A stretch of 64,000 bases of DNA from an uncultured Clostridium sp. (GTDB lineage Bacteria > Bacillota > Clostridia > TANB77 > CAG-508). Shown piece by piece: positions 9,680 to 19,422 of this stretch (the first letter of the stretch is position 1; each line of letters begins with the position of its first letter). Under the pieces are notes generated by a model. It made no database searches and was not told the origin of the DNA. It worked only from the letters and a program-made list of their open reading frames with translations. The stretch spans positions 5,008 to 69,007 of the forward strand of contig CAUBRZ010000005.1 of NCBI GenBank assembly GCA_958438515.1, given 5' to 3'. A program made the translations under genes and the position numbers.

Positions 9680-11002
9680 TTAACTCATATAATCTCTTAA
9701 TTTTTTACTTCTGCTAGGATGTCTTAATTTTCTTAATGCTTTTGCTTCTATTTGTCTAATCCTTTCACGTGTTACTTCAAATTCACGTCCTACTTCTTCT
9801 AATGTTCTTGCTTTTCCATCTTCTAAACCAAATCTTAATTTTAAAACTTTAGCTTCTCTTGGTGTTAATGTATTCATAACTTCTTCTAACTGTTCTTTTA
9901 ATAATGTATATGCTGCTGAATCATGTGGCGCTGGACTATCATCATCTTGAATAAAATCACCTAAATGGCTATCATCTTCTTCACCAATTGGTGTTTCCAA
10001 AGAAACTGGATCTTGTGCTATTTTCTGTATCTCCATTACTTTTTCTACTGGTATTTCCATTTCTTCTGCTATTTCTTCTGGCGTTGGTTCTCTACCTAAT
10101 TGTTGTAATAGATGTCTTGAAGTTCTGATTAGTTTATTTATTGTTTCCACCATGTGTACCGGAATCCTAATAGTTCTTGCTTGGTCAGCTATTGCTCTTG
10201 TAATTGCTTGTCTAATCCACCAAGTAGCATAAGTACTAAATTTAAAGCCTTTTGTATAATCAAATTTTTCTACAGCTTTTATTAATCCCATATTTCCTTC
10301 TTGAATTAAATCTAAAAATAACATACCTCTTCCTACATATTTTTTTGCTATACTAACTACTAGTCTTAAATTTGACTCTGCTAATTGTTTCTTAGCATCT
10401 TCATCTCCATCTAATATTTTTTTAGCTAAATCTAATTCTTGATCAAATGTTAAAAGTGGTATTCTTCCTATTTCTCTTAAATACATTCTAACCGGATCAT
10501 CAACATTTATTCCTTCATAACTTGTTTCTGTTATCTCATCTAATTTTAAATCTTCAACTTCTTTTAAGTCTTCGATATCTGGTTCTTCATCCATATCATC
10601 ATTTAATAAGTTTACCCCTAATTCTTCAAAAGCATCAAACACTTTATCTATTTGATCTGGATTAACATTATCTAATTCTTTTGCTAAATCACCATATGTT
10701 ATTTTTCCTTGTTCTTTAGCTTTTTTTAATATATTATTTACTTTTTCATTTTTTAATTTATCATCTTCTATATTTTCTTTTTCATCTTTTACTTTATTTT
10801 CTTTATTCTCTTCTACCTTTTTAGCTGCTTTTTTCTTTGTTGCTTTACGTGCTTCTTCCATCTTTTCTATATTTTCATTTTTTTCCTGTTTTTTTGTACT
10901 TTTATTCTCCATTTTCTTCTCATCTTTTTCTTCTTTTTTTGTAACTTTTTTCTTTGTTTCTGGCCTTTTTACTTCTTTAATTTCTTCTTTCTTATTTGCC
11001 AT
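9680..11002 (-). CDS. rpoD: Primary sigma factor RpoD/SigA
   Basis: Housekeeping sigma-70. A lysine/glutamate-rich N-terminal extension (about residues 1-100) and region 1.1-like helices precede region 1.2 ([13 protein letters not shown]). Region 2 contains the -10 recognition segment ([24 protein letters not shown]). Region 3 follows, and region 4 has the -35 helix-turn-helix [20 protein letters not shown]. The ATG at 11002 is preferred because AGGGGTG sits 9 bases upstream. An in-frame GTG at 11014 lies inside that ribosome site. dnaG lies 15 bp upstream on the same strand, the usual Firmicutes dnaG-rpoD macromolecular synthesis operon. The charged extension is longer than in Bacillus SigA. 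Confidence 0.97.
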   Translation of the reverse strand: MANKKEEIKEVKRPETKKKVTKKEEKDEKKMENKSTKKQEKNENIEKMEEARKATKKKAAKKVEENKENKVKDEKENIEDDKLKNEKVNNILKKAKEQGKITYGDLAKELDNVNPDQIDKVFDAFEELGVNLLNDDMDEEPDIEDLKEVEDLKLDEITETSYEGINVDDPVRMYLREIGRIPLLTFDQELDLAKKILDGDEDAKKQLAESNLRLVVSIAKKYVGRGMLFLDLIQEGNMGLIKAVEKFDYTKGFKFSTYATWWIRQAITRAIADQARTIRIPVHMVETINKLIRTSRHLLQQLGREPTPEEIAEEMEIPVEKVMEIQKIAQDPVSLETPIGEEDDSHLGDFIQDDDSPAPHDSAAYTLLKEQLEEVMNTLTPREAKVLKLRFGLEDGKARTLEEVGREFEVTRERIRQIEAKALRKLRHPSRSKKLRDYMS

Positions 11003-11016
11003 TTTAAATTTCACCC

Positions 11017-12796
11017 CTACCTAATTTTTGCTAACCTAATAATAATATCACTTAGCTCTTTTTCTAATTCTTTTTTATTACTTACTTCTAAATCTGTCTC
11101 TAATAAGTCTAAAATTTGGAATTTTCTTTCATTTAATTTTTCTTTTTCATAACTTTGCATTATATCATCTATTGCTTTTTCAATATCCTCTATTTCATAA
11201 TCATCTGCCATTATTTCTGTAATATGGTTTTGCTCATCTTCGTTAAGATTATCTAATATTCCATTTATATTACTATTTCCCTTTTCAAATTCTTCATACA
11301 ATTTTTTAGCAATTTGATTGTTTAACTCATCTCTAAAGTCGCTTACTTTTATATTTTGCTTAATTATTTGAAAAATATTTAAATCTCCTGTTAATAAAAT
11401 AGATAGTATTGTATTTTCTTTTCTTTTAATTGTTTGAGATATCTCTTGTTTTTCTCTTTTTTGATGTTGAATTACAGGTTTTGCTTTGTCTAATATCTTT
11501 TCACTTTTAACCCCAGAATAGGATAGCTTATTTACTTCTGCATAAATTGCTTCTTTTGATATTTCATATTCTTTTGATATTTTTCCAATATATACTTCCT
11601 TTTCCATTGTATTATCTACTTTTGAAATCAATTTTGCTATTTCATTTAAAAATTTAATTTTATCATTTGTATTATTTAGGTTTAAATCTTTTTTTAAAAC
11701 TTTTACCTTAAATTCAATTACAGAAAGCGCTTTATCAATTAAATTATTAAATCTCGCATTTCCATATTTTATTATATATTCATCTGGATCTTTTGCACCT
11801 TCCATTTGTAAAACACGAATATCACATCCCATATTTTGCAATATATCTAGTGCTCTTATCTTTGCAGTAAGCCCTGCTTCATCTGAGTCAAAACTTAAAA
11901 TAATTTGTTGTGTATTTTTTCTAAGTAACCATCCTTGTGCTTGTGTTAATGCTGTTCCGAAGTGGCGCTACTACATTAGTAATCCCTCTTTGATGTAAAG
12001 AGATAACATCCATATACCCTTCTACTATTAAAAGCCTTTTAGTATCACCTTTTTTTGCAACATTTAATCCAAATAAATTTCTACCTTTACTATATACTAT
12101 ATTTTCTGGAGAATTTATGTATTTGGGTTTAGAATCATCTAATACTCTTCCTCCAAAAGCAATAACTCGTCCTCTTGCATCACAAATCGGAAACATAAGA
12201 CGATTTCTATAGCGATCTATATATTTGCCATTATCATTTTTATTTACTAATCCAGATTCTAAAATTTCTTTATCTTCAAATCCTTCTTTTCTTAACGCTA
12301 TATATAATTCATCAAATTTTCCAGAAAAACCAATTTTAAAAGATTTTAATGTTTCATTACTTAGCTTTCTTTTCTTGATATAATCTTGCGCTATTTTTGA
12401 TTCTGGTTTATATAAATTTTCATGATAATAGTTAGCTGCATATTCATTTACTTTTAATACTTTTGCTTTTAATTGTTCTTTTGCTGAATCAGCACTATTT
12501 TCTAATGTAGGTAATTGTATATTTGACCTTTCTGCTAAAGTTTGAACAGCTTCTATAAAGCTAATCCCCTCTATTTTTGTCAAGAATGTAAATACATTTC
12601 CTCCTACTCCACAACCAAAACAATGAAATATTTGCTTGTCTGGTGAGACAGAAAAAGATGGCGATTTTTCATTATGAAATGGACATAATCCAAAGAAATT
12701 TCTTCCACTTCTTTTTAAATGTACATATTGTGATATGATATCAACGATATCATTTGTTTGTCTTACTTCATCAATGATTTCATCGCTATAACGCAT
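11017..12796 (-). CDS. dnaG: DNA primase DnaG; needs +1 shift at CGG
   Basis: The zinc-binding domain is near the N-terminus ([15 protein letters not shown] and [11 protein letters not shown]). The catalytic TOPRIM core has [35 protein letters not shown] and, after the shift, [10 protein letters not shown]. The C-terminal part is the helicase-interacting region. The first frame runs into an in-frame CGG (11957-11959) inside the conserved VVAPLGTALT block and then becomes nonsense. Reading CGGA as glycine gives [13 protein letters not shown] and one continuous product of about 592 residues, normal for the family. Start 12796 has GAGGA just upstream. It precedes rpoD. An essential gene with a disrupted frame argues for recoding rather than decay. 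Confidence 0.93.
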
Positions 12797-12885
12797 TTCT
12801 TCCTCACTTTCTTTCAAATTATTTCAAATAAACATACGTATATATAATATTCGACGTATTTTACATAAATCCTTCTTGTTTCTCT

Positions 12886-12920
12886 AAAAAAATGTCAAAA
12901 GGATTTCTCCTTTTGGCATT
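12886..12920 (-). terminator. Terminator after alarmone synthetase gene
   Basis: AATGCCAAAAGGA pairs with TCCTTTTGACATT on the minus strand and is followed by seven T. It begins directly after the stop codon at 12921. Confidence 0.82.
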
Positions 12921-13581
12921 TTACGTCATTAAAGTCATCTTATAATCTAATTTATTTATCATTTTTGCACATGATACCCATTCTTTTGAATCTTTTTTGT
13001 TCAACTTAATTTTACTTTTATATTTCATCTTATGTTCAATACTTGCCCAATAGTCCATTGCCATCGTTCTAATTTGTACTTCAACTTTTACATATATAAT
13101 ATTATGTGATAACATAACTGGTACTCCTAATATAATATGATATGCTGAATATCCACTTTCTTTAGGATGTGTTATATAATCTTTTTCTTTTATCGTTTGA
13201 ACTCCGTGGTAATTTTTGTAATAAGTTTTTTATTGAATATATGTCTTTTTTTAATGGACATATTATCCTTACTCCTGCTATATCATTTATGTTTTCTATC
13301 ATATTCTTATATGTTAGTACACATTCCTTAGCCTTCATTTTCCTTAATATACTTTCTGGTTTTTTTATTCTAGTATTTACATGATCTATTAAGTCATAAT
13401 CATAAAATATTTTAAATTCTTTGTTTATTATATCTGTTTTTACTTCTAATTCTTTTATTGCCATTTCATAAATAAACATTAATTTTTGAAATGTTTTATC
13501 CTCCACTTTGACTTTTTGGTTATAATCTAAAAAGTTCTTCATCTTTGTTAAATCTGTACTTTTGGGTTCCTCTGTTTTCAT
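12921..13581 (-). CDS. Small alarmone synthetase (RelQ/YjbM-like); needs +1 shift at CGG
   Basis: About 219 residues with the RelA/SpoT synthetase fold only. Visible are SILRKMKAKE, INDIAGVRIICPLKKDIY and, after the shift, SGYSAYHIIL and the pyrophosphotransfer-site stretch VEVQIRTMAMDYWASIEHKM. Such enzymes make (p)ppGpp from GTP/GDP and ATP. The reading frame breaks at an in-frame CGG (13204-13206). Decoding CGGA as glycine gives KLPGVQTIKEKDYI, matching the family's LPGV loop, and keeps the remaining half open to 12921. There is no hydrolase or TGS domain, so it is not a long RelA. Neighbours share the strand but a terminator separates dnaG. Confidence 0.88.
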
Positions 13582-13692
13582 ACTTTCAACTCCTTATATA
13601 TAATACTTTTTGTTTTCTATATCTAGTATATGCATTATATTATATTTGTATTGTTTCTAATTAGTATTCTATTTGTGACTTTTTTGTGAAAT

Positions 13693-13775
13693 AAAAAATA
13701 GCTAGTTTTGAAGTGCACCCCAAATGTTAGATTTTTGTCTAACTTCTTGGTTCGGTTCATTCCTAGCTATTTTTA
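13693..13775 (-). terminator. Large branched terminator hairpin after proS
   Basis: On the minus strand AAAAATAGCTAG (from 13775) pairs with CTAGCTATTTTT (to 13693). A nested GTTAGAC...CTAAC hairpin lies inside, and a T-rich tail follows. It starts right after the proS stop. The long interior is unusual but no known riboswitch motif was recognised. Confidence 0.6.
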
Positions 13776-13779
13776 CTTG

Positions 13780-15039
13780 TTATTTAAATCTTTCTATTAG
13801 TTCATCTATTTTAACAATTTCCTTTTCTCCTGTTTTTGTGTGTTCAAGTTCAACTTGTTCTTTAGTAGCTTTATCTCCTAAAACAATTAAATATGGAGTT
13901 CCCAAAACTTTACAATCTTTTATTTTTGCTCCTATATTTAGGTTCTCTCTATCATCTAAGATAACACCTATTTTTTCTTTTTGCATAATAGTATATAATT
14001 CATTTGCCATTTTTATTTTTTCTTCATCATCAGATTTTGGTATGATTTGAACTTTATAAGGTGCAATATTTTCTGGTAAACAAAATCCACATGGTCCCCA
14101 TTTTTCATCATTTAGCACATATTGTTCATACAAAGCTGCAACTGTTCTACTTACTCCAATTCCATAACATCCCATATAATACAAAGATTCTTTTCCCTCT
14201 TTATTTATGTATTTTCCGTTCATCATTTCAGAATATCTTGTTCCTAATTGGAATATATGTCCAAGTTCCATTGTTCTTATCTCTTTAAAAGTTGATATGT
14301 CTTTGATTCCATATTCTTGTTCTAAATATTCTTTATAATCTTCTCTTTCTAATATTTCTGTATTCAAACCTATTTTTGTCTCTTCATCATAAAGAATTTT
14401 ATCTTCTCCTTGATTAGAAATTAGCATAAACTCTTCTGATTTTTTTCCTCCCATTGCTCCATTATCTGCAACTATCGGAATTACTTTTAACCCAATTTTC
14501 TCAAAAATTTCCAAAAATGCTCTTCTCACATTTTCATATGATTTTGCCATTCCCTCTTCATCTTTATCAAAACTATATGCATCAAGCATTGGAAAAGATT
14601 TTCCTCTTAATAAATATCCTCTAGTTCTAATCTCATTTCTAAATTTTTCTCCGATTTGATAATATGTTACTGGTAAATTTTTATAAGATTTAAGCTTTTC
14701 CCTTGCAAATTCAAGTACTGCTTCTTCACCTGTTGGTGCTAAGCAAAACGTTCCTTTGTTAGATTCTGTAATTAGCATTGTTCCATCATTTACATAGTGG
14801 TCATATCTTCCTGAATTTTTCCATATAGTATCTGGTTGTAAAGTTGGAAGTAATACTTCTATACAACCATACTTATTTAATGTTTCTATAATTATTTGTT
14901 CTATTTTTCTTCTTACTAATAATGGTATAGTGTTATATCCAAATAATCCTGCACTATATTGTACTAATTGTCCTGTTTGTAATAATATACTTTGACCTGG
15001 ATACATTTCATCTATATTATTTAATTTTACTGTTCCCAT
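13780..15039 (-). CDS. proS: Prolyl-tRNA synthetase, short form
   Basis: Class II synthetase of 419 residues that charges tRNA-Pro. Motif 2 is seen in YQIGEKFRNEIRTRGYLLRGKSFPMLDAYSF (in pieces) and motif 3 in YMGCYGIGVSRTVAALYEQ. The C-terminal anticodon-binding domain includes GVILDDRENLNIGAKIKD. The roughly 180-residue INS editing domain found in ProRS of Bacillus and E. coli (about 565-570 residues) is largely missing, leaving a short linker after GAMGGKKSEEFM. Such truncated enzymes often rely on a free-standing Ala-tRNA-Pro editing protein. None is seen here. A hairpin terminator follows at 13693-13775. Confidence 0.93.
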   Translation of the reverse strand: MGTVKLNNIDEMYPGQSILLQTGQLVQYSAGLFGYNTIPLLVRRKIEQIIIETLNKYGCIEVLLPTLQPDTIWKNSGRYDHYVNDGTMLITESNKGTFCLAPTGEEAVLEFAREKLKSYKNLPVTYYQIGEKFRNEIRTRGYLLRGKSFPMLDAYSFDKDEEGMAKSYENVRRAFLEIFEKIGLKVIPIVADNGAMGGKKSEEFMLISNQGEDKILYDEETKIGLNTEILEREDYKEYLEQEYGIKDISTFKEIRTMELGHIFQLGTRYSEMMNGKYINKEGKESLYYMGCYGIGVSRTVAALYEQYVLNDEKWGPCGFCLPENIAPYKVQIIPKSDDEEKIKMANELYTIMQKEKIGVILDDRENLNIGAKIKDCKVLGTPYLIVLGDKATKEQVELEHTKTGEKEIVKIDELIERFK

Positions 15040-15084
15040 TCCTGTTCCGTGATAATTTCATATATTTAATCCTCCTTATATTTT

Positions 15085-15714
15085 TTAATCTTCATTATTT
15101 TTTTGCTCATTGTTATTTACATCTTCCCTTTCGGGCTCTTGAGCCTCTTTCTCATTTTCTTCTATTATATCATCAATTACAATTTGTTTATTTTCATCCA
15201 ATTTATATTTAGGAAGCTCTGGTAATTCTTCTAATGAACTATATCCAAACATTTTTAAGAAGTCATTTGTGGTTCTATATGACATTGGTTTTCCTGGTAA
15301 ATCTATTTTTCCTGCTTCTTCAATTAAACCATATTCTAATAATTTGTACACACATGCATCTGCTGAAACCCCTCTTATTGCTTCTATTTCTGCTCTTGTT
15401 ATTTTAGGATTATAGGCAATTATTGCTAAAGTTTCTAATGCTGCATTTGATAAATTTGGTTTTGTTCTTTTATCTAACACAGGATAAACATATTCATATA
15501 ATTCTTTTTTAGTACACAATTGATATGAATCATCTACTTTTATTAATTCAATTCCTCTGTTTTTATTTTTATATTCTTCTTGCATATTCTCTATTAAAGT
15601 ATCTATATCCTGAATAGACATTTCAAGCGCCAATACCAACTCTTTCTGCTTTACCATTCCTCCAGCAGCAAAAAGAATTGCTTCTATTATTGCCTTTTTT
15701 TCTTCGATTTCCAC
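15085..15714 (-). CDS. scpB: Segregation and condensation protein ScpB
   Basis: The 209-residue tandem winged-helix protein is the kleisin-partner subunit of the SMC-ScpAB condensin. Recognised blocks are EAILFAAGGMVKQKELVLAL at the N-terminus, LSNAALETLAIIAYNPKITRAEIEAIRGV in the centre and GLIEEAGKIDLPGKPMSYRTT near the end. The C-terminus is an acidic low-complexity tail after residue 185. proS follows 45 bp downstream on the same strand. scpA is not in the window, whereas in many Firmicutes it lies just upstream. Confidence 0.93.
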   Translation of the reverse strand: MEIEEKKAIIEAILFAAGGMVKQKELVLALEMSIQDIDTLIENMQEEYKNKNRGIELIKVDDSYQLCTKKELYEYVYPVLDKRTKPNLSNAALETLAIIAYNPKITRAEIEAIRGVSADACVYKLLEYGLIEEAGKIDLPGKPMSYRTTNDFLKMFGYSSLEELPELPKYKLDENKQIVIDDIIEENEKEAQEPEREDVNNNEQKNNED

Positions 15715-15800
15715 TTTTTTTACTTTCCCTTCTTGTTTTTTTATCTAATGTTTTTATTATGTCATGTAAACACGAATATGTCAATATTTTTTTAATTTTC

Positions 15801-15829
15801 TTGCACTTTTAGTTTTTATATGATAATAT
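15801..15829 (+). promoter_or_regulatory. Sigma-A type promoter of the small lysine-rich gene
   Basis: TTGCAC (15801-15806), 17-bp spacer, TAATAT (15824-15829), about 25 bases before the ribosome site of the gene at 15856. Confidence 0.7.
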
Positions 15830-15855
15830 AAAAAAAACTAATTTTGGAGGTTATT

Positions 15856-16065
15856 ATGAATGAAAAGAAAAATTTAGAAGTTGTTTCTGGAGACGGTTCA
15901 AATTTAAATATATCTCCTGTTTATGACCATTTAAATGTTTCTACACCAAAAACCACAAAGGAAAAACCCAAATATGTTGTAGTTCCTAAAGAATCTAATA
16001 ATAAAAAGGAAAAGCTTTCTAAAAGTAAAACTAAGAATAAAAATAAGGATGAAGATAAAAAATAA
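15856..16065 (+). CDS. Small lysine-rich protein of unknown function
   Basis: A 69-residue protein with a polar first half (SGDGSNLNISPVYDHLNVS) and a strongly basic, low-complexity tail of lysine, asparagine and serine. No domain or signal peptide is recognised. The ATG at 15856 has TTGGAGG at ideal spacing. An in-frame ATG 12 bases earlier overlaps that site and is less likely. It has its own consensus-like promoter and its own terminator, so it is an independent transcription unit divergent from scpB. Basic tails of this type can bind nucleic acid, but that is only a guess. Confidence 0.72.
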   Translation: MNEKKNLEVVSGDGSNLNISPVYDHLNVSTPKTTKEKPKYVVVPKESNNKKEKLSKSKTKNKNKDEDKK

Positions 16066-16080
16066 TCTTTAAATTATATA

Positions 16081-16128
16081 AAACCTATAATTATATTAAT
16101 ATTTAAGATATAATTTATAGGTTTTTTT
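16081..16128 (+). terminator. Terminator after small lysine-rich gene
   Basis: AAACCTATAATTATAT pairs with ATATAATTTATAGGTTT, followed by seven T. Confidence 0.85.
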
Positions 16129-16167
16129 ATATAAGTAATTGTATATTATTAAATAGGAGTTTTTTTC

Positions 16168-16196
16168 TTGACACAAAAAATTTTTAGGAATATACT
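16168..16196 (+). promoter_or_regulatory. Promoter of the oxoacid:ferredoxin oxidoreductase operon
   Basis: TTGACA (16168-16173), 17-bp spacer, TATACT (16191-16196): close to the sigma-A consensus and 39 bp before the first gene's start codon. Confidence 0.85.
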
Positions 16197-16234
16197 AAAC
16201 TCATAAATTTATAAGAAAAGGAGGCTTGCTAAAA

Positions 16235-16813
16235 ATGGATAACATGATAGAAATTAGATGGCATGGTAGAGGTGGTCAAGGTGCTAAAACAGCTTCTTTG
16301 TTACTTGCCGATGCTGCCTTCAATACAGGAAAATATATTCAAGGCTTCCCTGAATATGGACCTGAAAGAATGGGTGCTCCAATTACTGCTTATAATAGAA
16401 TTAGTAGCTTACCAATAACTATCCATAGTAACATCTATGAACCTGATTATGTTGTAGTAGTAGATGATACTCTTTTAGAATCTGTAGATGTAACAGCAGG
16501 TTTAAAAGAAACAGGAGCTATTGTTATTAATACAACAAAATCAGTTGATTATTTAAAAAATGCACTAAAAGGTTATAGAGGTTCTATTTATACAATTGAT
16601 GCTAGAAAAATATCAGAAGAAACACTTGGAAGATATTTTCCAAATACACCTATGCTAGCTGCTATTGTAAAAGTAAGTGGAATAATGTCTGATGAAGAGT
16701 TATTAGAAGATATGAAAAGTTCTTTTAAACACAAATTTGCAAAAAAACCTGAAGTAATTGAAGGAAATATGAAAGCTTTAGAAATTGCATTAAAGGAGGT
16801 TAAAAAGATATGA
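16235..16813 (+). CDS. 2-oxoacid:ferredoxin oxidoreductase, gamma subunit
   Basis: The 192-residue protein matches the gamma (catalytic domain III) subunit of pyruvate/ketoisovalerate:ferredoxin oxidoreductases. It starts with EIRWHGRGGQGAKTASLLLADAAF, continues with FPEYGPERMGAPITAYNRI and has the VVVDDTLLE strand. The ATG at 16235 follows GGAGG. A TTG nine bases earlier is less likely. It is the first gene of a four-gene gamma-delta-alpha-beta operon: the next gene overlaps its stop region by 4 bp. The complex converts a 2-oxoacid plus CoA to acyl-CoA, CO2 and reduced ferredoxin in the cytoplasm. Substrate (pyruvate or branched-chain) cannot be fixed from this subunit. Confidence 0.92.
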   Translation: MDNMIEIRWHGRGGQGAKTASLLLADAAFNTGKYIQGFPEYGPERMGAPITAYNRISSLPITIHSNIYEPDYVVVVDDTLLESVDVTAGLKETGAIVINTTKSVDYLKNALKGYRGSIYTIDARKISEETLGRYFPNTPMLAAIVKVSGIMSDEELLEDMKSSFKHKFAKKPEVIEGNMKALEIALKEVKKI

Positions 16814-17100
16814 CAAATATAAACCCTACAACACCTATGGAAAAAATGACTATGGGTGGTAATATCTATAATGCTGGTAATGCAAAGGAATTTAAAACTG
16901 GAGATTGGAGAAGCACTCGTCCCGTATTTTTATCTGATAAATGTAAGCAATGTGGATTATGCTTTCCTGTTTGCCCAGATGATGCAATTCCAGTAAATAA
17001 AGATTTAAAAAGAGAAGATTTTGATTTTGATTATTGCAAAGGATGTGGTGTGTGTGCTAAAGTTTGCCCATTTGGAGCAATTGAAATGAAAGAAGAATAA
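16810..17100 (+). CDS. 2-oxoacid:ferredoxin oxidoreductase, delta (ferredoxin-like) subunit
   Basis: A 96-residue subunit with two [4Fe-4S] binding sets: CKQCGLCFPVCPDDAI and CKGCGVCAKVCPFGAI. It passes electrons from the TPP centre to free ferredoxin. It overlaps the gamma gene by 4 bp (ATGA), which indicates translational coupling. The N-terminal GDWRSTRPVF block before the first cluster is typical of delta subunits and separates it from plain ferredoxins. Confidence 0.93.
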   Translation: MTNINPTTPMEKMTMGGNIYNAGNAKEFKTGDWRSTRPVFLSDKCKQCGLCFPVCPDDAIPVNKDLKREDFDFDYCKGCGVCAKVCPFGAIEMKEE

Positions 17101-17129
17101 TTAATTTATTATAGAAAGGAAGAAAATTT

Positions 17130-18320
17130 ATGAGTATAAGAGAAAGATTAAGTGGTAATGAAGCTGCTGCTATTGCAATGAAACAAATTAACCCTGATGT
17201 TGTTGCTGCTTTTCCTATTACACCTTCAACAGAAATACCTCAATATTTTTCAACTTTTGTAGCAAATGGAAGTGTTGATACAGAATTTGTTGCAGTTGAA
17301 AGTGAACATAGTGCTATGTCTGCTTGCATTGGGGCTGAAGCAGCAGGTGCTAGAGCAATGACAGCTACTTCTTCTAATGGTTTATCTTTAATGTGGGAAA
17401 TGATATATATTGCATCTAGTTTGAGATTACCTATTGTTCTGTCTTTAGTTAATAGAGCTGTATCTGGTCCTTTAAACATTCATAATGATCATTCAGATGC
17501 AATGGGAGTAAGAGATGCAGGATGGATTATGTTATTTTCAGAAAATAACCAAGAGGCATATGATAACACATTAATGGCTCATAGAATTGCTGAAAATAAA
17601 AATGTAATGTTACCTCTAATGGTATGTCAAGATGGCTTTATAACTTCACATTCTATTGAAAATATTGAATTAGAAGATGATGAAAATGTAAAACAATTTA
17701 TAGGTCAATATCACCCAGAACATTATTTATTAAATCAAAAAGAACCTATTTCTGTTGGTCCTTTAGATGTCCAAAGTTATTTATTTGAACACAAAGCTGC
17801 ACAAGCAGAAGCTATGAAAAATGCTAAAGAAGTAATTTTAGAAGTTGCAAAAGACTTTGAAAAAATGACAGGAAGGAAATATGGTCTATTTGAAGAATAT
17901 AAATTAGAAGATGCAGAAGTCGCTGTTGTTTGTATGAATTCAACAGCTGGAACTACAAAATTTGTTGTAGATAATTTAAGAAATCAGGGAATTAAGGCAG
18001 GACTTTTAAAAATTCGTGTATTTAGACCTTTTCCTTTTGAAGAAGTAGCTAAAAGTCTAGAACATTTAAAGGCTGTTGCAATATTTGATAAGGCTGATTC
18101 CTTAAATGCAATGGGTGGTGCTTTATTTGAAGATGTAACATCTAGCTTATATGTAAACAAGAAGAATGTACCAGCAGTTAATTATGTTTATGGTATAGGT
18201 GGCAGAGACACTAAAACCGATGATATTGAAAAAGTTTATTATGATTTATTAGAAATAGCAAAAACAGGAAAAATTGATAATCCATATAGATATTTTGGAT
18301 TAAGAAAGGAGAGTAACTAA
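17130..18320 (+). CDS. porA: 2-oxoacid:ferredoxin oxidoreductase, alpha subunit
   Basis: The 396-residue subunit carries the pyrimidine-binding domain (GNEAAAIAMKQINPDVVAAFPITPSTEI, in parts) with the glutamate in FVAVESEHSAMSACIGA. The transketolase C-terminal-like domain includes VVCMNSTAGTTKFVVDNLR and LLKIRVFRPFPFEEV. The GPLNIHNDHSD segment resembles the substrate-contact region of POR/VOR enzymes. It follows the delta gene by 29 bp with its own AAAGGAAG ribosome site. The length fits four-subunit archaeal/clostridial enzymes rather than the single-chain pyruvate enzyme (about 1,170 residues). Confidence 0.9.
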   Translation: MSIRERLSGNEAAAIAMKQINPDVVAAFPITPSTEIPQYFSTFVANGSVDTEFVAVESEHSAMSACIGAEAAGARAMTATSSNGLSLMWEMIYIASSLRLPIVLSLVNRAVSGPLNIHNDHSDAMGVRDAGWIMLFSENNQEAYDNTLMAHRIAENKNVMLPLMVCQDGFITSHSIENIELEDDENVKQFIGQYHPEHYLLNQKEPISVGPLDVQSYLFEHKAAQAEAMKNAKEVILEVAKDFEKMTGRKYGLFEEYKLEDAEVAVVCMNSTAGTTKFVVDNLRNQGIKAGLLKIRVFRPFPFEEVAKSLEHLKAVAIFDKADSLNAMGGALFEDVTSSLYVNKKNVPAVNYVYGIGGRDTKTDDIEKVYYDLLEIAKTGKIDNPYRYFGLRKESN

Positions 18321-18322
18321 CT

Positions 18323-19268
18323 ATGCCTTATAATGTTAAAGAAATAATAGCAAATAAACCATCAAGATTTACTGCAGGACATAGAATGTGTGCTGGTTGT
18401 GGTGCTCCTCCAGTGGCTAGAATGGTATTAAGAGCCCTAAATCCTGAAGATCATGCAGTAATTTGCCGGAGCGACTGGTTGTATGGAAGTTTCAACATTT
18501 ATATACCCATACACAGCTTGGACAGATTCATTTATACATACAGCATTTGAATGTGCAGGAGCAACTTTATCAGGTGCTGAAGCAGCTTATCGTTCTATGA
18601 AAAAGCAAGGAAAACTTGATAATACAACAAAATTTATTGCATTCGGTGGAGATGGTGGGACTTATGATATAGGTTTACAAAGTTTATCTGGTGCAATGGA
18701 ACGTGGACATGACATGGTATATGTATGTTATGATAATGGAGCATACATGAATACGGGTATTCAGCGTTCTTCTGCTACACCAAAATTTGCAGATACAACA
18801 ACTTCCCCTGCTGGTAGTGTTATTCCAGGAAAAATGCAATCTAGAAAAGATTTAACAAAAATTATGGTGGGACATCATTTACCTTATGTTGCTCAAACAA
18901 TTGGATATATGAATTTCAAAGATCTTTATGAAAAATCTCAAAAAGCTATATATACAGAAGGCCCTGCATTTTTAAATGTTATGGCTCCTTGTCCTAGAGG
19001 TTGGGGATATCCTACTGATATGCTTATGCAAATTAATAAGTTAGCAGTTGAAACTTGTTATTGGCCTTTATATGAAGTAATTGATGGTAAGTATAAAATT
19101 AATTACAAACCAGCTAATAAGCTACCAATTGAGGAATTCCTAAAACTACAAAAAAGGTTTAAACATATGTTTAAACCTGAAAACAAGTGGATGATTGAAG
19201 AATTTCAAAAAGAAGTAGATGCTAGATGGCAAGAATTACTTGATTTAGAGGAAATCACTAATAAATAA
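18323..19268 (+). CDS. porB: 2-oxoacid:ferredoxin oxidoreductase, beta (TPP) subunit; needs +1 shift at CGG
   Basis: The TPP-binding subunit begins with a cluster-ligand motif CAGCGAPPVARMVLRAL. After the shift it contains GATGCMEVSTF, the TPP/magnesium motif FGGDGGTYDIGLQSLSGAMERGHDM (in parts), VCYDNGAYMNTGIQRSS and MAPCPRGWGYP. The frame breaks at an in-frame CGG (18467-18469). Reading CGGA as glycine gives AVICGATGCMEVST, the conserved glycine-rich loop, and a normal length of about 314 residues. Without the shift both halves are useless. It starts 2 bp after the alpha stop and a terminator follows, so the operon is complete. Confidence 0.9.
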
Positions 19269-19283
19269 TAAAATAAATATAAA

Positions 19284-19316
19284 AATCAAAGAGCTATATA
19301 GCTCTTTGATTTTTAT
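19284..19316 (+). terminator. Terminator of the oxidoreductase operon
   Basis: AATCAAAGAGCTAT pairs perfectly with ATAGCTCTTTGATT and runs into TTTTAT, 15 bp past the beta-subunit stop. Confidence 0.88.
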
Positions 19317-19422
19317 ATAAAAGCATTTTCTATTCCTTTATTATTTATTATAAAAAATTCATGGCTTATCAATATTTTTTATAATAGTTGTTTTCTCTTA
19401 GCAAAAATTTAATTATTTATAT

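Noticed and set aside
13693..13775. T-box or other riboswitch near proS
   Set aside because: The structure lies downstream of the gene and lacks T-box consensus; it fits a terminator.
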